Shown here piece after piece: positions 26,900 to 35,594 of a DNA stretch of 64,000 nucleotides; positions within the stretch are counted from its first letter, which is position 1, and every line of letters starts with the position of its first letter. The notes below the pieces were generated by a model. The model was not told the origin of the DNA, did no database searches, and was given only the letters and a program-made list of their open reading frames with translations. Both the position numbers and the translations under genes were made by a program. This DNA comes from Pseudohongiella acticola (GTDB lineage: Bacteria > Pseudomonadota > Gammaproteobacteria > Pseudomonadales > Pseudohongiellaceae), in the NCBI RefSeq assembly GCF_001758195.1, contig NZ_MASR01000001.1:1798001-1862000 (forward strand). Direction: 5' to 3'.

Positions 26900-27857
26900 A
26901 CTGCTGCCCGACCTGACCCTGACCCTGTTGCTGCTCATCATGGCATGGGGTGCCCTGTATGCGCCTCAGCGCTCCGATGCGATGACGCTGTTCATCGCCT
27001 TTGGTGTGGTGGTTGCCCTGATCTGGGCACGACTGGACGCGCCCGACCTGGCGCTGGCAGAGGCGGCCATTGGCGCAGGCCTCACCGGGGTGCTGCTGAT
27101 GCATGCCGCCAGAGCTCTGCCTGATGAACTGCATACAACGAACAAAAGCGCCAGCTACTGGGGCGCGCTGGCGTTCGCGGTGATCGCCAGTCTGATGTTC
27201 CTGGCGCACCTGCTCTACGACGACTCACTGATACAGACGGGGCTGCTTGAGGCGGAGCGCGACCTGACACCACGCCTGCGGACGCTGGCTGATGCCGCCG
27301 TGCCAGAGAGCGGCGTAAAACATCCGGTCACGGCAGTGCTACTGAACTTCCGCGCCTGGGATACCTTACTGGAACTGTTGGTGTTGCTGTTTGCACTCAG
27401 TGGCCTGCGACAATTATTTCACAGCCACCCCACGGAAGAGGATCATGCGCGCCCAAGTTGGCCCCAAAGCCTGACACTGATGTCTGCGTGGGCTCGCGTG
27501 CTGGCGCCGCTGTTAGTGCTCACCGGCGGCTACCTGCTTTGGCGAGGCTCCAGCGGGCCCGGCGGGGCATTCCAGGCCGGTTCGCTGCTGGCTGCCGCCG
27601 CCGTTATCCTGCGCCTCACCGGTCTGTTGCCACCGATACGCTGGGCCTCGGCATGGCTGCGTCTGTCGGTGGTTGCCGGCGCCCTGTTTTTTCTCATTGT
27701 TGCTGCCGCGACCGCGATCTGGGGCGACGGCTGGCTGACCTATCCCGCCGACTACAGTGGCGTATTGATTGTCAGCATCGAAATCCTGGCGACGCTGTCA
27801 ATCGCCATCACACTGAGCCTTCTGGTGATCGGTGAACGCGAGGACCTGCGCTCATGA
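26889..27857 (+). CDS. mrpB: Fused MbhD-MbhE-MrpB antiporter subunit
   Basis: A 322-residue membrane protein joining three modules. An N-terminal DUF4040/MbhD part has LDAPDLALAEAAIGAGL near residues 45-61. An MbhE-like part has HPVTAVLLNFRAWDTLLE near 140-157. The C-terminal MnhB/MrpB domain has SGPGGAFQAGSLLAAAAV near residues 220-237. In standard seven-gene Mrp systems the first two modules are the C-terminus of MrpA; in archaeal membrane-bound hydrogenases they are separate MbhD and MbhE genes. The fusion to MrpB suggests this subunit takes over the part of MrpA that bridges the antiporter units. It overlaps mrpC by four bases. Confidence 0.9.
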   Translation: MSPELLPDLTLTLLLLIMAWGALYAPQRSDAMTLFIAFGVVVALIWARLDAPDLALAEAAIGAGLTGVLLMHAARALPDELHTTNKSASYWGALAFAVIASLMFLAHLLYDDSLIQTGLLEAERDLTPRLRTLADAAVPESGVKHPVTAVLLNFRAWDTLLELLVLLFALSGLRQLFHSHPTEEDHARPSWPQSLTLMSAWARVLAPLLVLTGGYLLWRGSSGPGGAFQAGSLLAAAAVILRLTGLLPPIRWASAWLRLSVVAGALFFLIVAAATAIWGDGWLTYPADYSGVLIVSIEILATLSIAITLSLLVIGEREDLRS

Positions 27858-28153
27858 CTGCCATAGAGTTATACCTGACACTTGGTGTGGCCGTGTTTTT
27901 GTTGTCACTGCATGGCCTGATGACCCTGCATGATCCAATACGGCGCCTGATCGCTGTCAATCTGATGGGGGCCGCGACCTTCCTGGTGATGGTCAGCCTG
28001 GCCACACGCAGCGCCGTACCCGATCCGGTACTGCATGCGCTGGTGGTCACCGGACTGGTGGTGGCGATCAGCGCCACAGCGTTTGCCCTGCGTCTTATCA
28101 TCGCTGCAAGCCAGCAGGACCGTACCGACAGCGGGGGCAAAGACCCGGAATGA
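27854..28153 (+). CDS. mrpC: Mrp-type antiporter subunit C (NuoK-like)
   Basis: A 99-residue three-helix protein homologous to NuoK of complex I. Recognisable features are LMTLHDPIRRLIAVNLMGAATFLVMVSL (residues ~23-50) and the C-terminal ALVVTGLVVAISATAFALRLII, the usual end of MrpC. NuoK/MrpC subunits carry buried acidic or polar residues in the lateral proton path. The gene overlaps both neighbours by ATGA. Confidence 0.92.
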   Translation: MTAIELYLTLGVAVFLLSLHGLMTLHDPIRRLIAVNLMGAATFLVMVSLATRSAVPDPVLHALVVTGLVVAISATAFALRLIIAASQQDRTDSGGKDPE

Positions 28154-29586
28154 ACTTCGCCCTCATCAGCCTTGCCACCCCACTGTTTGCCGGCCTGCTA
28201 CTGCTGTTGTGTGGCCGCACGATTAAAACCCGGACCACTGGTTTTGTTGCCATTGCCAGCACCCTGGCCAGCCTGATTGCCGCTTGGTTTGCGTTGCTGC
28301 ACGTGGCGACAGTGGAGACCGAGATACTGTTAAACATTGGTGGCTGGGAAACCGGGCTGGCCATTCGTCTGCGACTGAGCTCGCTGAGCGCACTGTTGCT
28401 TGTGTTCACTGCGCTAATGCACCTGCTGGTCGGGCTTTATGCCGGCCTCAGCCGGCAGGGCATCAATCGTGACTTCTGGCCATTGAGCTGTTTTCTGCAC
28501 GGGTCGCTGGCAGCACTGTGGTTGTCAGCTGATCTGTTTAACCTGTACATCACCCTGGAGCTGCTCGGACTGACAGCGGTCGCCATGGTGGCGCTGTCCG
28601 GAAAAAAAGCCTATCGACCCGCAGCCAACTACCTGATCCTGTCACTCGCCGCGTCGATGTTTTACCTGTTAGGCGTGGCGCTGCTCTATGGCCGCTACGG
28701 CGAACTGGATGTGCTGTTGCTGGCACCACGCACGCAGGCGGATGTGATTACCCGACTGGCATTATTGCTGATGACCACCGGGCTGATGCTGAAGTCGGCG
28801 CTCTGGCCACTGCACCTGTGGCTGCCGCCGGCTCACACCAGCGCGCCGACCGCGGTCAGTGCCTTGCTGTCCGGGCTGGTGGTCAAAGGTCCGCTGTTCA
28901 TTCTCTGGCTGTTATGGAGCGAGGTGGCTCCTCCGGAGCTGGCGCAACAGATTGGACCGGTATTGGCCGTGGCCGGCATGATCGCGCTGACGGCCGGCGG
29001 CCTGTCTGCCATTCGCAGTCCGCATATCAAAACCGTGGTCGCTTACTCCACTGTCGCGCAATTGGGTTATGCCCTGATGGCGCTGGGATTGCTGCTGACC
29101 TGGCAGTTGCCGCAAATGCACATCGCACTATGGTTGTTTGTGATTGCTCACGGACTGGCCAAGGCTTCGCTGTTCCTGGCTGCCGGCGAGATGCAATCCA
29201 GTCTGGGCACCCGCCGCGTTGAGGGGTTGCGCGGCGCAACCCAGACCGTACCCATCGCCATGTTTGCTTTTGCCGTCGCCGGTGGCAGTCTCATCGGCCT
29301 GCCGCCCAGTGGTGGTTTCCTGGCCAAATGGCTGCTGCTTGAACCCACACTGAGTCAACCCGAGAACTGGCCGTGGGCAGTGGGTGTGCTGTTAGGCACA
29401 CTGGTGTCGGCCGCTTATATCTTCCGTATTGTGGCAATCGCGTTCGACCGCGCTCGCATCAACCCACCGGACATCAATCCGGATCGGCTCGGCCACTGGC
29501 TGGCGCTGCTGCCAGCGTTGATGGTGTGGGGTATGGCGCTGTCCGGTGAATGGCTGATTCAACTGCTGGCCGGAGGTGGCGTATGA
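28150..29586 (+). CDS. mrpD: Mrp-type antiporter subunit D (NuoN/M-like), first copy
   Basis: Proton-translocating antiporter-like subunit of 478 residues with about 14 predicted helices. The family's broken-helix region is seen as LKSALWPLHLWLPPAHTSAPTAVSALLSGLVVKG near residues 216-249, which includes the conserved lysines, and RSPHIKTVVAYSTVAQLGY near residue 288. It is the closest of the three large subunits to standard MrpD by position, directly after mrpC. It overlaps the next antiporter gene by four bases. Confidence 0.9.
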   Translation: MNFALISLATPLFAGLLLLLCGRTIKTRTTGFVAIASTLASLIAAWFALLHVATVETEILLNIGGWETGLAIRLRLSSLSALLLVFTALMHLLVGLYAGLSRQGINRDFWPLSCFLHGSLAALWLSADLFNLYITLELLGLTAVAMVALSGKKAYRPAANYLILSLAASMFYLLGVALLYGRYGELDVLLLAPRTQADVITRLALLLMTTGLMLKSALWPLHLWLPPAHTSAPTAVSALLSGLVVKGPLFILWLLWSEVAPPELAQQIGPVLAVAGMIALTAGGLSAIRSPHIKTVVAYSTVAQLGYALMALGLLLTWQLPQMHIALWLFVIAHGLAKASLFLAAGEMQSSLGTRRVEGLRGATQTVPIAMFAFAVAGGSLIGLPPSGGFLAKWLLLEPTLSQPENWPWAVGVLLGTLVSAAYIFRIVAIAFDRARINPPDINPDRLGHWLALLPALMVWGMALSGEWLIQLLAGGGV

Positions 29587-31091
29587 CACTGACCTGGAGC
29601 ACCATGCTGCCGGTACTGATCATCTTCAGTTCCCTGATACCGGGCCTGTTGATTTTTGCTACCCCGGAAGCCGCAGCGCGCCGACGTGTCTTTCTGAACC
29701 TGTCAGGTGTCTTTCTAAAACTGGTGCTGGTCGCATTGATGCTGGCCGGTGTCAGTCAGGGTCTGGAGTTCCGTTTCAGTATTGCCTTTCTGCCCGGTGC
29801 CGCGCTGGTCCTGCATGGTGATGCGCTGGCGCTGCAGTTTGTTGCTTTGTCCTCCGTACTCTGGCTGATGACCACCGTTTACGCAATCGCCTACCTGGAA
29901 AATTCACCGCTGCGCTCACGCTTCTTTGGTTATTTCAGTCTGTGTGTCAGTGCCACCGTGGGCATTGCGCTGGCCGGAAACATGATCACCTTCCTGCTGT
30001 TCTACGAACTGCTGACACTGGCAACCTTTCCGCTGGTTGTGCATCGCGGCACGCCGGAAGCACTGCGCGCGGGCCGGATCTATCTGGCCTACACCCTGGG
30101 TGGCGGCACTGTGTTACTGATGGGCATTGCCCTGCTCCACTCCATTGCAGAGACGCCTGACTTTGTGCCTGGCGGTTATGTCACCAGCCTGGTTGACGGC
30201 AACAGCCTGAGCCTGCGCATCGCCTTTGGTCTGATGATTATCGGGCTCGGCGTGAAGGCGGCGCTGGTGCCATTGCATGGCTGGCTGCCACGCGCCATGG
30301 TGGCACCGGCACCGGTCAGTGCCCTGCTGCACGCCGTGGCCGTGGTCAAGGCGGGCGCCTTCGGTATTATCCGTGTGGTCTATGATGTTTATGGCATTGA
30401 GGCGACCACGTTGCTGTCACTGACCCAGCCTTTGATGTGGCTATCGGCAGTCACGATTCTGTTCGCGTCGATACGCGCGTTGCAACAACAGGACATCAAA
30501 AAGCGGCTGGCGTATTCCACCGTCAGCCAGGTGTCCTACATTGCGCTGGGGGTATCGCTGGTCGGCCCCATTGCTGCCGTTGGCGCCATCGTGCATCTGG
30601 TGCATCAGGGTCTGATGAAAGTCACGCTGTTCTTTTGCGCCGGCAATTTTGCCGAGACCTTGGGCATTCACAAAGTTCAGGAAATGGACGGTCTGGGCCG
30701 GCGCATGCCCTGGTCCATGACGGCCTTTACCGTTGGCGCACTGGGCATGACAGGCATCCCGCCCATCGCCGGTTTTATCAGCAAATGGTACCTGCTGACG
30801 GGCGCTCTGGAAGTCAATCAGCGCTGGGTGGTGCTGGTGCTGATTGGTTCCTCGCTGCTGAACGCCGCCTACTTTTTGCCGCTAGTTTATCGCGGCTGGT
30901 TCCGCGCGCCACCTGCCGGTGGCTGGCATGAAAATAATTTTGCCGGGCAGCGCCTGGAGACGCACTGGATGTTGCTGCTGCCGCCCCTGGTAACAGCGCT
31001 GATATCAATTCTTGTGGGTATCTTTGCCGGTAGCATCTTCAGCCCCCTGGGTTGGAGCCAGTTCATTGTTAATCGGGAGTTTGGCCTGTGA
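29583..31091 (+). CDS. Antiporter-like subunit (NuoL/M family), second copy
   Basis: A 502-residue membrane protein of the proton-conducting NuoL/M/N family. Key sequences are the acidic helix MITFLLFYELLTLATFPLVV near residue 140, GVKAALVPLHGWLPRAMVAPAPVSALLHAVAVVKAG near residue 222, and KKRLAYSTVSQVSY near 305. These hold the lysines and glutamate needed for proton transfer in relatives. The start is ATG 29583, overlapping the previous stop. It probably replaces part of the N-terminal antiporter domain of MrpA, which is missing here as one protein. Confidence 0.88.
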   Translation: MTLTWSTMLPVLIIFSSLIPGLLIFATPEAAARRRVFLNLSGVFLKLVLVALMLAGVSQGLEFRFSIAFLPGAALVLHGDALALQFVALSSVLWLMTTVYAIAYLENSPLRSRFFGYFSLCVSATVGIALAGNMITFLLFYELLTLATFPLVVHRGTPEALRAGRIYLAYTLGGGTVLLMGIALLHSIAETPDFVPGGYVTSLVDGNSLSLRIAFGLMIIGLGVKAALVPLHGWLPRAMVAPAPVSALLHAVAVVKAGAFGIIRVVYDVYGIEATTLLSLTQPLMWLSAVTILFASIRALQQQDIKKRLAYSTVSQVSYIALGVSLVGPIAAVGAIVHLVHQGLMKVTLFFCAGNFAETLGIHKVQEMDGLGRRMPWSMTAFTVGALGMTGIPPIAGFISKWYLLTGALEVNQRWVVLVLIGSSLLNAAYFLPLVYRGWFRAPPAGGWHENNFAGQRLETHWMLLLPPLVTALISILVGIFAGSIFSPLGWSQFIVNREFGL

Positions 31092-32803
31092 GCGCCTGGA
31101 TCTGGTTAAGCGTGCCAGTGGCGCCGCTGCTGGCGGCACTGTTGCTGTTTGTGTGCCGCAACCGGCTGCAGACGCTCGCCCCCTGGATGTGCCTGAGTCT
31201 GCTGCCTGCAATACTGGCGAGCGTTGGCAACAGTCCTGCTTTTGCGCTTGATGTGCTGTGGCAAGGCGCGCGCTGGGCCGCAGACGATACGGTCACCCGA
31301 CCCTGGCTGATGTTCACCGCGACGTTGTGGGCCATTGCCAGTTTTTATGCGGCTTACAGCCAGCGCAAGGATGAAGGCCTGCTGCGTTTCTGGCTATTCT
31401 GGCTGACCGCGCTTAGCGGCAATCTGCTGCTGATCATCGCCCAGGATGCGCTCAGTTTTTATGTCGGTTTTTCCATGATGAGTCTGTGTGCCTATGGCCT
31501 GGTGGTACACAGTGGCAAACCCCGTGCCCGCCGGGCGGGTCGCTTGTATCTTCAGCTGGCCGTGTGTGGCGAAATGTTATTGCTGGCAGGGCTGGCGTTG
31601 CGGGTGCAGGCGGCTGACGGCTCGATGTTGTTTGCCGACTGGATAAGCACGCCGGCAACGCCGTTAAGCACCGCCGCACTGCTGGTTGGCCTGGGCCTGA
31701 AAGCCGGCTTCTGGCCGCTGCACGTATGGCTGCCGCAAGCGCATCCGGTGGCACCGGCACCCGCCAGTGCCGTGCTGTCGGGCGCCATGTTAAAAGCCGG
31801 CATTCTGGGCCTGTGGCAATTTCTGCCGGGCGAACTGCCCGACGTTGGTACTGGCCTGCTGCAGTCCTGGGCGCAGCCGGTCATGATCATTGCTCTGACC
31901 AGCATCATTCTGGCCGCGTTGCTGGGACTGAGCCGGCGCGAAGCAAAACAGGTGCTGGCATATTCCTCTGTCAGCCAGATGGGTTTTTTGCTGTTCCTGA
32001 TTGCGCTGAGCTGGCAGCTGCCCGAGCAGCGCGCAGCGATAGGCGTGGCATTAACGTTATATGCAGTGCATCACGGCTTTGCCAAGGGCGCGCTGTTCAT
32101 GGCCGCCGATGTGGTCAAGGTTCACGGCGGCAGGCATCTGCGCTGGCTGTTGCTCGCCACTGCGTTGCCCGCCCTGGCGCTTGCTGGTCTGCCGTTGAGC
32201 AGTGGCGCTGCCGCCAAGACGGCCCTGAAAGCGTTTCTGGATGACCCGGCACTGGCACACTGGCTGATCTGGCTGCAAATCGGCGCGCTGGGTACAACCG
32301 TGATTGTGGCTCGCGGCCTCTATCTGCTCTGGCGTCTGCGCCAGCAGGCACTGGCCGACGACACAACTCATGCCATGCCCGTCGCGCCGCTGGCTGGCTG
32401 GCTGTTGTTGTGCCTGCTTGGATTGATACTGCCCTGGTTGTGGCCATTGATGCAGCCGGCCGCCCAGGACAGCCTGCCGCTGTACAAATGGTTTGAGCTG
32501 GGCTGGCCAATCGGCGCCGGTCTGCTGATTGCAGCCGCTGGTCTGAGCCTCAAATGGCAACCGCCGGAAACATTGCAGACCTCGCATACCCCCTTTGTCA
32601 CGCTGTCATTGCGCCTGAAACGTCGCCTGAACAAGTCGCTATTGCCTTCCTTTGATCTGCGCTGGCTGGATCAGGACTGGCGGCGCTACGAGCGGCGCTG
32701 GAGCCGATTCTGGCAGGGCCACACCGTCAACAAAAGCGCGGCCCTGCTACTGGGTTTTATTATCGTTGCGGCGCTGGTTATATTCCGTACCCCGATCGGG
32801 TGA
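31088..32803 (+). CDS. Antiporter-like subunit (NuoL/M family), third copy
   Basis: The last gene of the Mrp-like operon encodes a 571-residue membrane protein of the same NuoL/M/N family as its two upstream neighbours. The conserved LKAGFWPLHVWLPQAHPVAPAPASAVLSGAMLKAG lies near residue 205 and SRREAKQVLAYSSVSQMGF near residue 282. After the antiporter core come two extra helices separated by a basic, amphipathic stretch (residues ~495-550, LRLKRRLNKSL and RRYERRW). This recalls the lateral helix of NuoL, though the match is only by pattern. The start is GTG, overlapping the previous stop. The stop lies one base from the convergent lipocalin-like gene. Confidence 0.86.
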   Translation: MSAWIWLSVPVAPLLAALLLFVCRNRLQTLAPWMCLSLLPAILASVGNSPAFALDVLWQGARWAADDTVTRPWLMFTATLWAIASFYAAYSQRKDEGLLRFWLFWLTALSGNLLLIIAQDALSFYVGFSMMSLCAYGLVVHSGKPRARRAGRLYLQLAVCGEMLLLAGLALRVQAADGSMLFADWISTPATPLSTAALLVGLGLKAGFWPLHVWLPQAHPVAPAPASAVLSGAMLKAGILGLWQFLPGELPDVGTGLLQSWAQPVMIIALTSIILAALLGLSRREAKQVLAYSSVSQMGFLLFLIALSWQLPEQRAAIGVALTLYAVHHGFAKGALFMAADVVKVHGGRHLRWLLLATALPALALAGLPLSSGAAAKTALKAFLDDPALAHWLIWLQIGALGTTVIVARGLYLLWRLRQQALADDTTHAMPVAPLAGWLLLCLLGLILPWLWPLMQPAAQDSLPLYKWFELGWPIGAGLLIAAAGLSLKWQPPETLQTSHTPFVTLSLRLKRRLNKSLLPSFDLRWLDQDWRRYERRWSRFWQGHTVNKSAALLLGFIIVAALVIFRTPIG

Positions 32804-32804
32804 T

Positions 32805-33302
32805 TCAGCCTCCGATTCGGCGCCAGGTCAGGGTACCGGTGGTGCGGCCATCATCGTCGCGAATGGACAACTTCAGCAGGCCGTCATCGGTGAATTCGTA
32901 GTAGCGCACATTGTCTTCGCCAACCCAGCTGCCTCGCGTGGGCGAACCTTCAACGTGGTGCGTCACTCTGCTATTGGCAACATCCCAGGTCACCGGTCCC
33001 CAGTAGGCGAAGCCACCACGCACCAATTCAGTGGTCTGAGCGGCCCGCGCTGGCAGGTCTTTGGGCATACCCTGTGCCGACATGTGGCCATGCTCGTCAT
33101 ACATGATGCGACCAATGTAGTTGGCGTCCACTTCCCCGCCTGAGGCCGGGTACTGGATAAAACTCACCAGCTCGTAGTGACCGATAAACTGTTGCTTGAC
33201 GGTTTCTTCGCTTTCCGCAGCTGTGGCGGGCGTCATTTGCATCCAGGTGGTCGCTGCGGCAATCGCTACCACGGCGGCAAGAGTCAGGGTCTGGTGTCGC
33301 AT
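32805..33302 (-). CDS. Secreted lipocalin-like domain protein
   Basis: A 165-residue exported protein. A signal peptide (residues 1-29, ending near ATAAES) is followed by a lipocalin-like beta-barrel domain. The segments FIGHYELVSFIQYP, YIGRIMYDEHGHMSAQ and the terminal TGTLTWRRI match the family of small 'lipocalin-like' proteins in proteobacteria. The ligand is unknown. AGGAG lies seven bases before the ATG. It is a single gene, convergent with the antiporter operon and divergent from tesB across a 235-base gap in which I see no clear control site. Confidence 0.82.
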   Translation of the reverse strand: MRHQTLTLAAVVAIAAATTWMQMTPATAAESEETVKQQFIGHYELVSFIQYPASGGEVDANYIGRIMYDEHGHMSAQGMPKDLPARAAQTTELVRGGFAYWGPVTWDVANSRVTHHVEGSPTRGSWVGEDNVRYYEFTDDGLLKLSIRDDDGRTTGTLTWRRIGG

Positions 33303-33537
33303 ATAAGTCTCCTGTGAGAGATCAGTTGTTGTTATTTTTTCCGTGCTCTGATCATACGCCGGGCATCTGAAGCGGTAAAGACTGCCAACGCCCTCCCACT
33401 ATTCAGTGTCGGCAACTCCCGGGAGGGCGCCGGCAGCGCCCGCAGGCTCGGAGAAATCAGGGATAACTGCTAAACTTCCACCCAATACACACAGACGCTG
33501 CTTCACCACCCAGCTTTACACTAAGGTAACCACGCCC

Positions 33538-34422
33538 ATGGCAGTCACACCCGACGCACAGGAAAACCAGCAATTACAACAACTTTTTGATCATCTGGAG
33601 CTGGAAAAGCTCGATGAAAATCTGTATCGCAGCGCCCACAAAAACGAGGGCTGGTTTCGCGTTTATGGTGGCCAGGTGCTGGCGCAGGCCCTGCTCAGTG
33701 CCAGTCACACGGTACCGGATGATCGACATGTGCATTCCCTGCACGCCTACTTTCTGCGCCCGGGCGACCTCAAGCAACCCATCATCTTCCAGGTGGATCG
33801 AATCCGCGACGGCCGCAGTTTCACCACCCGCCGCGTCGTCGCCATGCAACACGGCAAGGCGATTCTCAACATGGCAGCGTCATTTCAGATACCGGAAGAA
33901 GGACTGTCGCACCAGGCACAGATGCCCGACGTTCCGCCACCCGAGGAATGCGCCAACCGCAAGGAAATGGCGGAGCAGTTTCGCGGCAAGGTCAGCGACG
34001 ATCTGCTGGATCGCTTTTCCCGCCAGTTCGCAGTGGATCTTCGCCACGTCGACATCAACAGCCTGTTCGACAACACGCCGAAAGAGCCGGTTACCAGTGT
34101 CTGGTTTCGCGTCAACACCGAACTGCCTGCCGACTACGACCGCCACGCCCACATGCTGGCCTACGCCTCTGACATGACGCTGCTGCAGACCAGTCTGCGC
34201 CCACACGGTCAGAGCCTGTTCGATCCTAAACTGCAGATTGCCAGCCTTGACCACGCCATGTGGTTTCATCGCCCGTTCCGCACCGACGACTGGTTGCTGT
34301 ATGCCCAGGACAGCCCGTCATCGTCGCAGGCACGCGGCTTCAATCGCGGCAACATCTTTACCCGCGACGGTGTTCTGGTGGCGTCCGTGTGTCAGGAAGG
34401 CCTGATGCGGGTACGGGGCTGA
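33538..34422 (+). CDS. tesB: Acyl-CoA thioesterase II
   Basis: Hydrolyses medium- and long-chain acyl-CoA to free fatty acid and CoA in the cytoplasm. The 294-residue protein has two hot-dog domains in tandem. Diagnostic TesB segments include FRVYGGQVLAQALLSASHTV near residue 40, LHAYFLRPGD near 67, and the C-terminal DDWLLYAQDSPSSSQARGFNRGNIFTRDG. The Asp of the catalytic triad is in the SLDHAMWFHRPF region. I choose the ATG at 33538, with AAGGTAA upstream; the longer in-frame start at 33406 adds residues unlike the family. The stop is 12 bases from the convergent dinB stop. Confidence 0.94.
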   Translation: MAVTPDAQENQQLQQLFDHLELEKLDENLYRSAHKNEGWFRVYGGQVLAQALLSASHTVPDDRHVHSLHAYFLRPGDLKQPIIFQVDRIRDGRSFTTRRVVAMQHGKAILNMAASFQIPEEGLSHQAQMPDVPPPEECANRKEMAEQFRGKVSDDLLDRFSRQFAVDLRHVDINSLFDNTPKEPVTSVWFRVNTELPADYDRHAHMLAYASDMTLLQTSLRPHGQSLFDPKLQIASLDHAMWFHRPFRTDDWLLYAQDSPSSSQARGFNRGNIFTRDGVLVASVCQEGLMRVRG

Positions 34423-34434
34423 CACGGGCCATTG

Positions 34435-35529
34435 TCATAACTCCAGTGGAAGCGCCAGTTGATCTGAGGCGCGCTCATCCCTGGGTTCCAGCCTGACGCC
34501 AACGCCGATCAGCCTGACCGGCCGCTGGTGCCGGGCCCATGCCTGCACCATCAGCCCCGGAAACAGCTCCAGCTCACACGACTCTGCACTTTGTTCCGCG
34601 GTGGTGGAGACAAAATTGTCGAACTTCAGCTTCACAAAAGTGCCACCAACCTGATACCGCGACTGCAGGGGCTGCCAGCGTTTCAGCATCTGCGCATGCA
34701 GCTCCTGAAGGCGCTCAATGCAAGCGGGCAGGTCCGCCAGATCCTGAGCAAAGGTATTCTCCACACTCAGCGATTTGCGCTGACGCTCAACCTTCACCTC
34801 GCGCTCGTCGATGCCCCGGCTAAGCTGGAACAGACGCGCACCAAAGCTGCCAAACTGAGCCGTCAACGCCTCTTCACTGAAACCACGCAGATCGGCGCAG
34901 GTCTGCACACCAATGGCATGCAGGCGAGCAGCCGTGACCTTGCCCACACCAAACAGTTTTTTCACCGGCAACTGCAGCACAAAGCCATCGATCTGTTCTG
35001 GCCGGATAACAAACTGGCCATCCGGTTTTTCCCAGTCACTGGCGATTTTGGCGAGAAACTTGTTAGGGGCAATGCCAGCGGACAGGGTAATACCCAGCGT
35101 CTCCCGCGCGCGCTGGCGAATATCCTGTGCGATCAGTGTCGCACTGCCCTGAAAGGCGGAGGCGTCACTGACATCCAGGTAGGCCTCATCCAGTGACAGC
35201 GGCTCAATCAGGTCCGTATAGTCTGTAAAAATCTGCTGTACCTGACGGGAAACGCCGCGATACACATCCATGCGCGGAGGCACCACTATCAGATCCGGGC
35301 AGCGCCGCAGTGCGCTTGCTGTCGGCATCGCCGAATGGATACCAAATCGCCGCGCCTCATAATTGCAGGTCGCCACCACCCCTCGCCGCTCGCTGGCACC
35401 GCCCACGGCCAAAGGCTTGCCGCGCAGTGACGGGTCATCGCGCATTTCGATAGCGGCATAGAAACAGTCGCAATCACAATGAATGATCTTGCGCTGACGG
35501 GGCGGGGCCTGTTTATCTGCAGTCGTCAT
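34435..35529 (-). CDS. dinB: DNA polymerase IV
   Basis: Y-family translesion DNA polymerase. The 364-residue protein has the catalytic DCDCFYAAIEMRD near residues 18-30 and SLDEAYLDVSD near 113-123, the two acidic motifs that bind metals. A helix-hairpin-helix region (VKKLFGVGKVTAARLHAIG) and a C-terminal little-finger domain follow. I take the ATG at 35529 because the DinB core begins just after it; an in-frame start at 35634 adds 35 unmatched residues. It is divergent from pepQ with only 65 bases between. I see no LexA box there, so SOS control is not supported by sequence. Confidence 0.95.
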   Translation of the reverse strand: MTTADKQAPPRQRKIIHCDCDCFYAAIEMRDDPSLRGKPLAVGGASERRGVVATCNYEARRFGIHSAMPTASALRRCPDLIVVPPRMDVYRGVSRQVQQIFTDYTDLIEPLSLDEAYLDVSDASAFQGSATLIAQDIRQRARETLGITLSAGIAPNKFLAKIASDWEKPDGQFVIRPEQIDGFVLQLPVKKLFGVGKVTAARLHAIGVQTCADLRGFSEEALTAQFGSFGARLFQLSRGIDEREVKVERQRKSLSVENTFAQDLADLPACIERLQELHAQMLKRWQPLQSRYQVGGTFVKLKFDNFVSTTAEQSAESCELELFPGLMVQAWARHQRPVRLIGVGVRLEPRDERASDQLALPLEL

Positions 35530-35594
35530 CGGGCGACAGAATTTCCTCAGCCAGGCGATGTGTGGATGGCTATTTTCGCGTATTATCCCACAGC

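Noticed and set aside
33406-33537. 44-residue N-terminal extension of tesB
   Set aside because: The added residues do not match TesB, while the ATG at 33538 has an upstream AAGGTAA and gives the family length.
35530-35594. LexA box between dinB and pepQ
   Set aside because: No CTG-N10-CAG sequence with the usual AT-rich centre was found in the 65-base gap.
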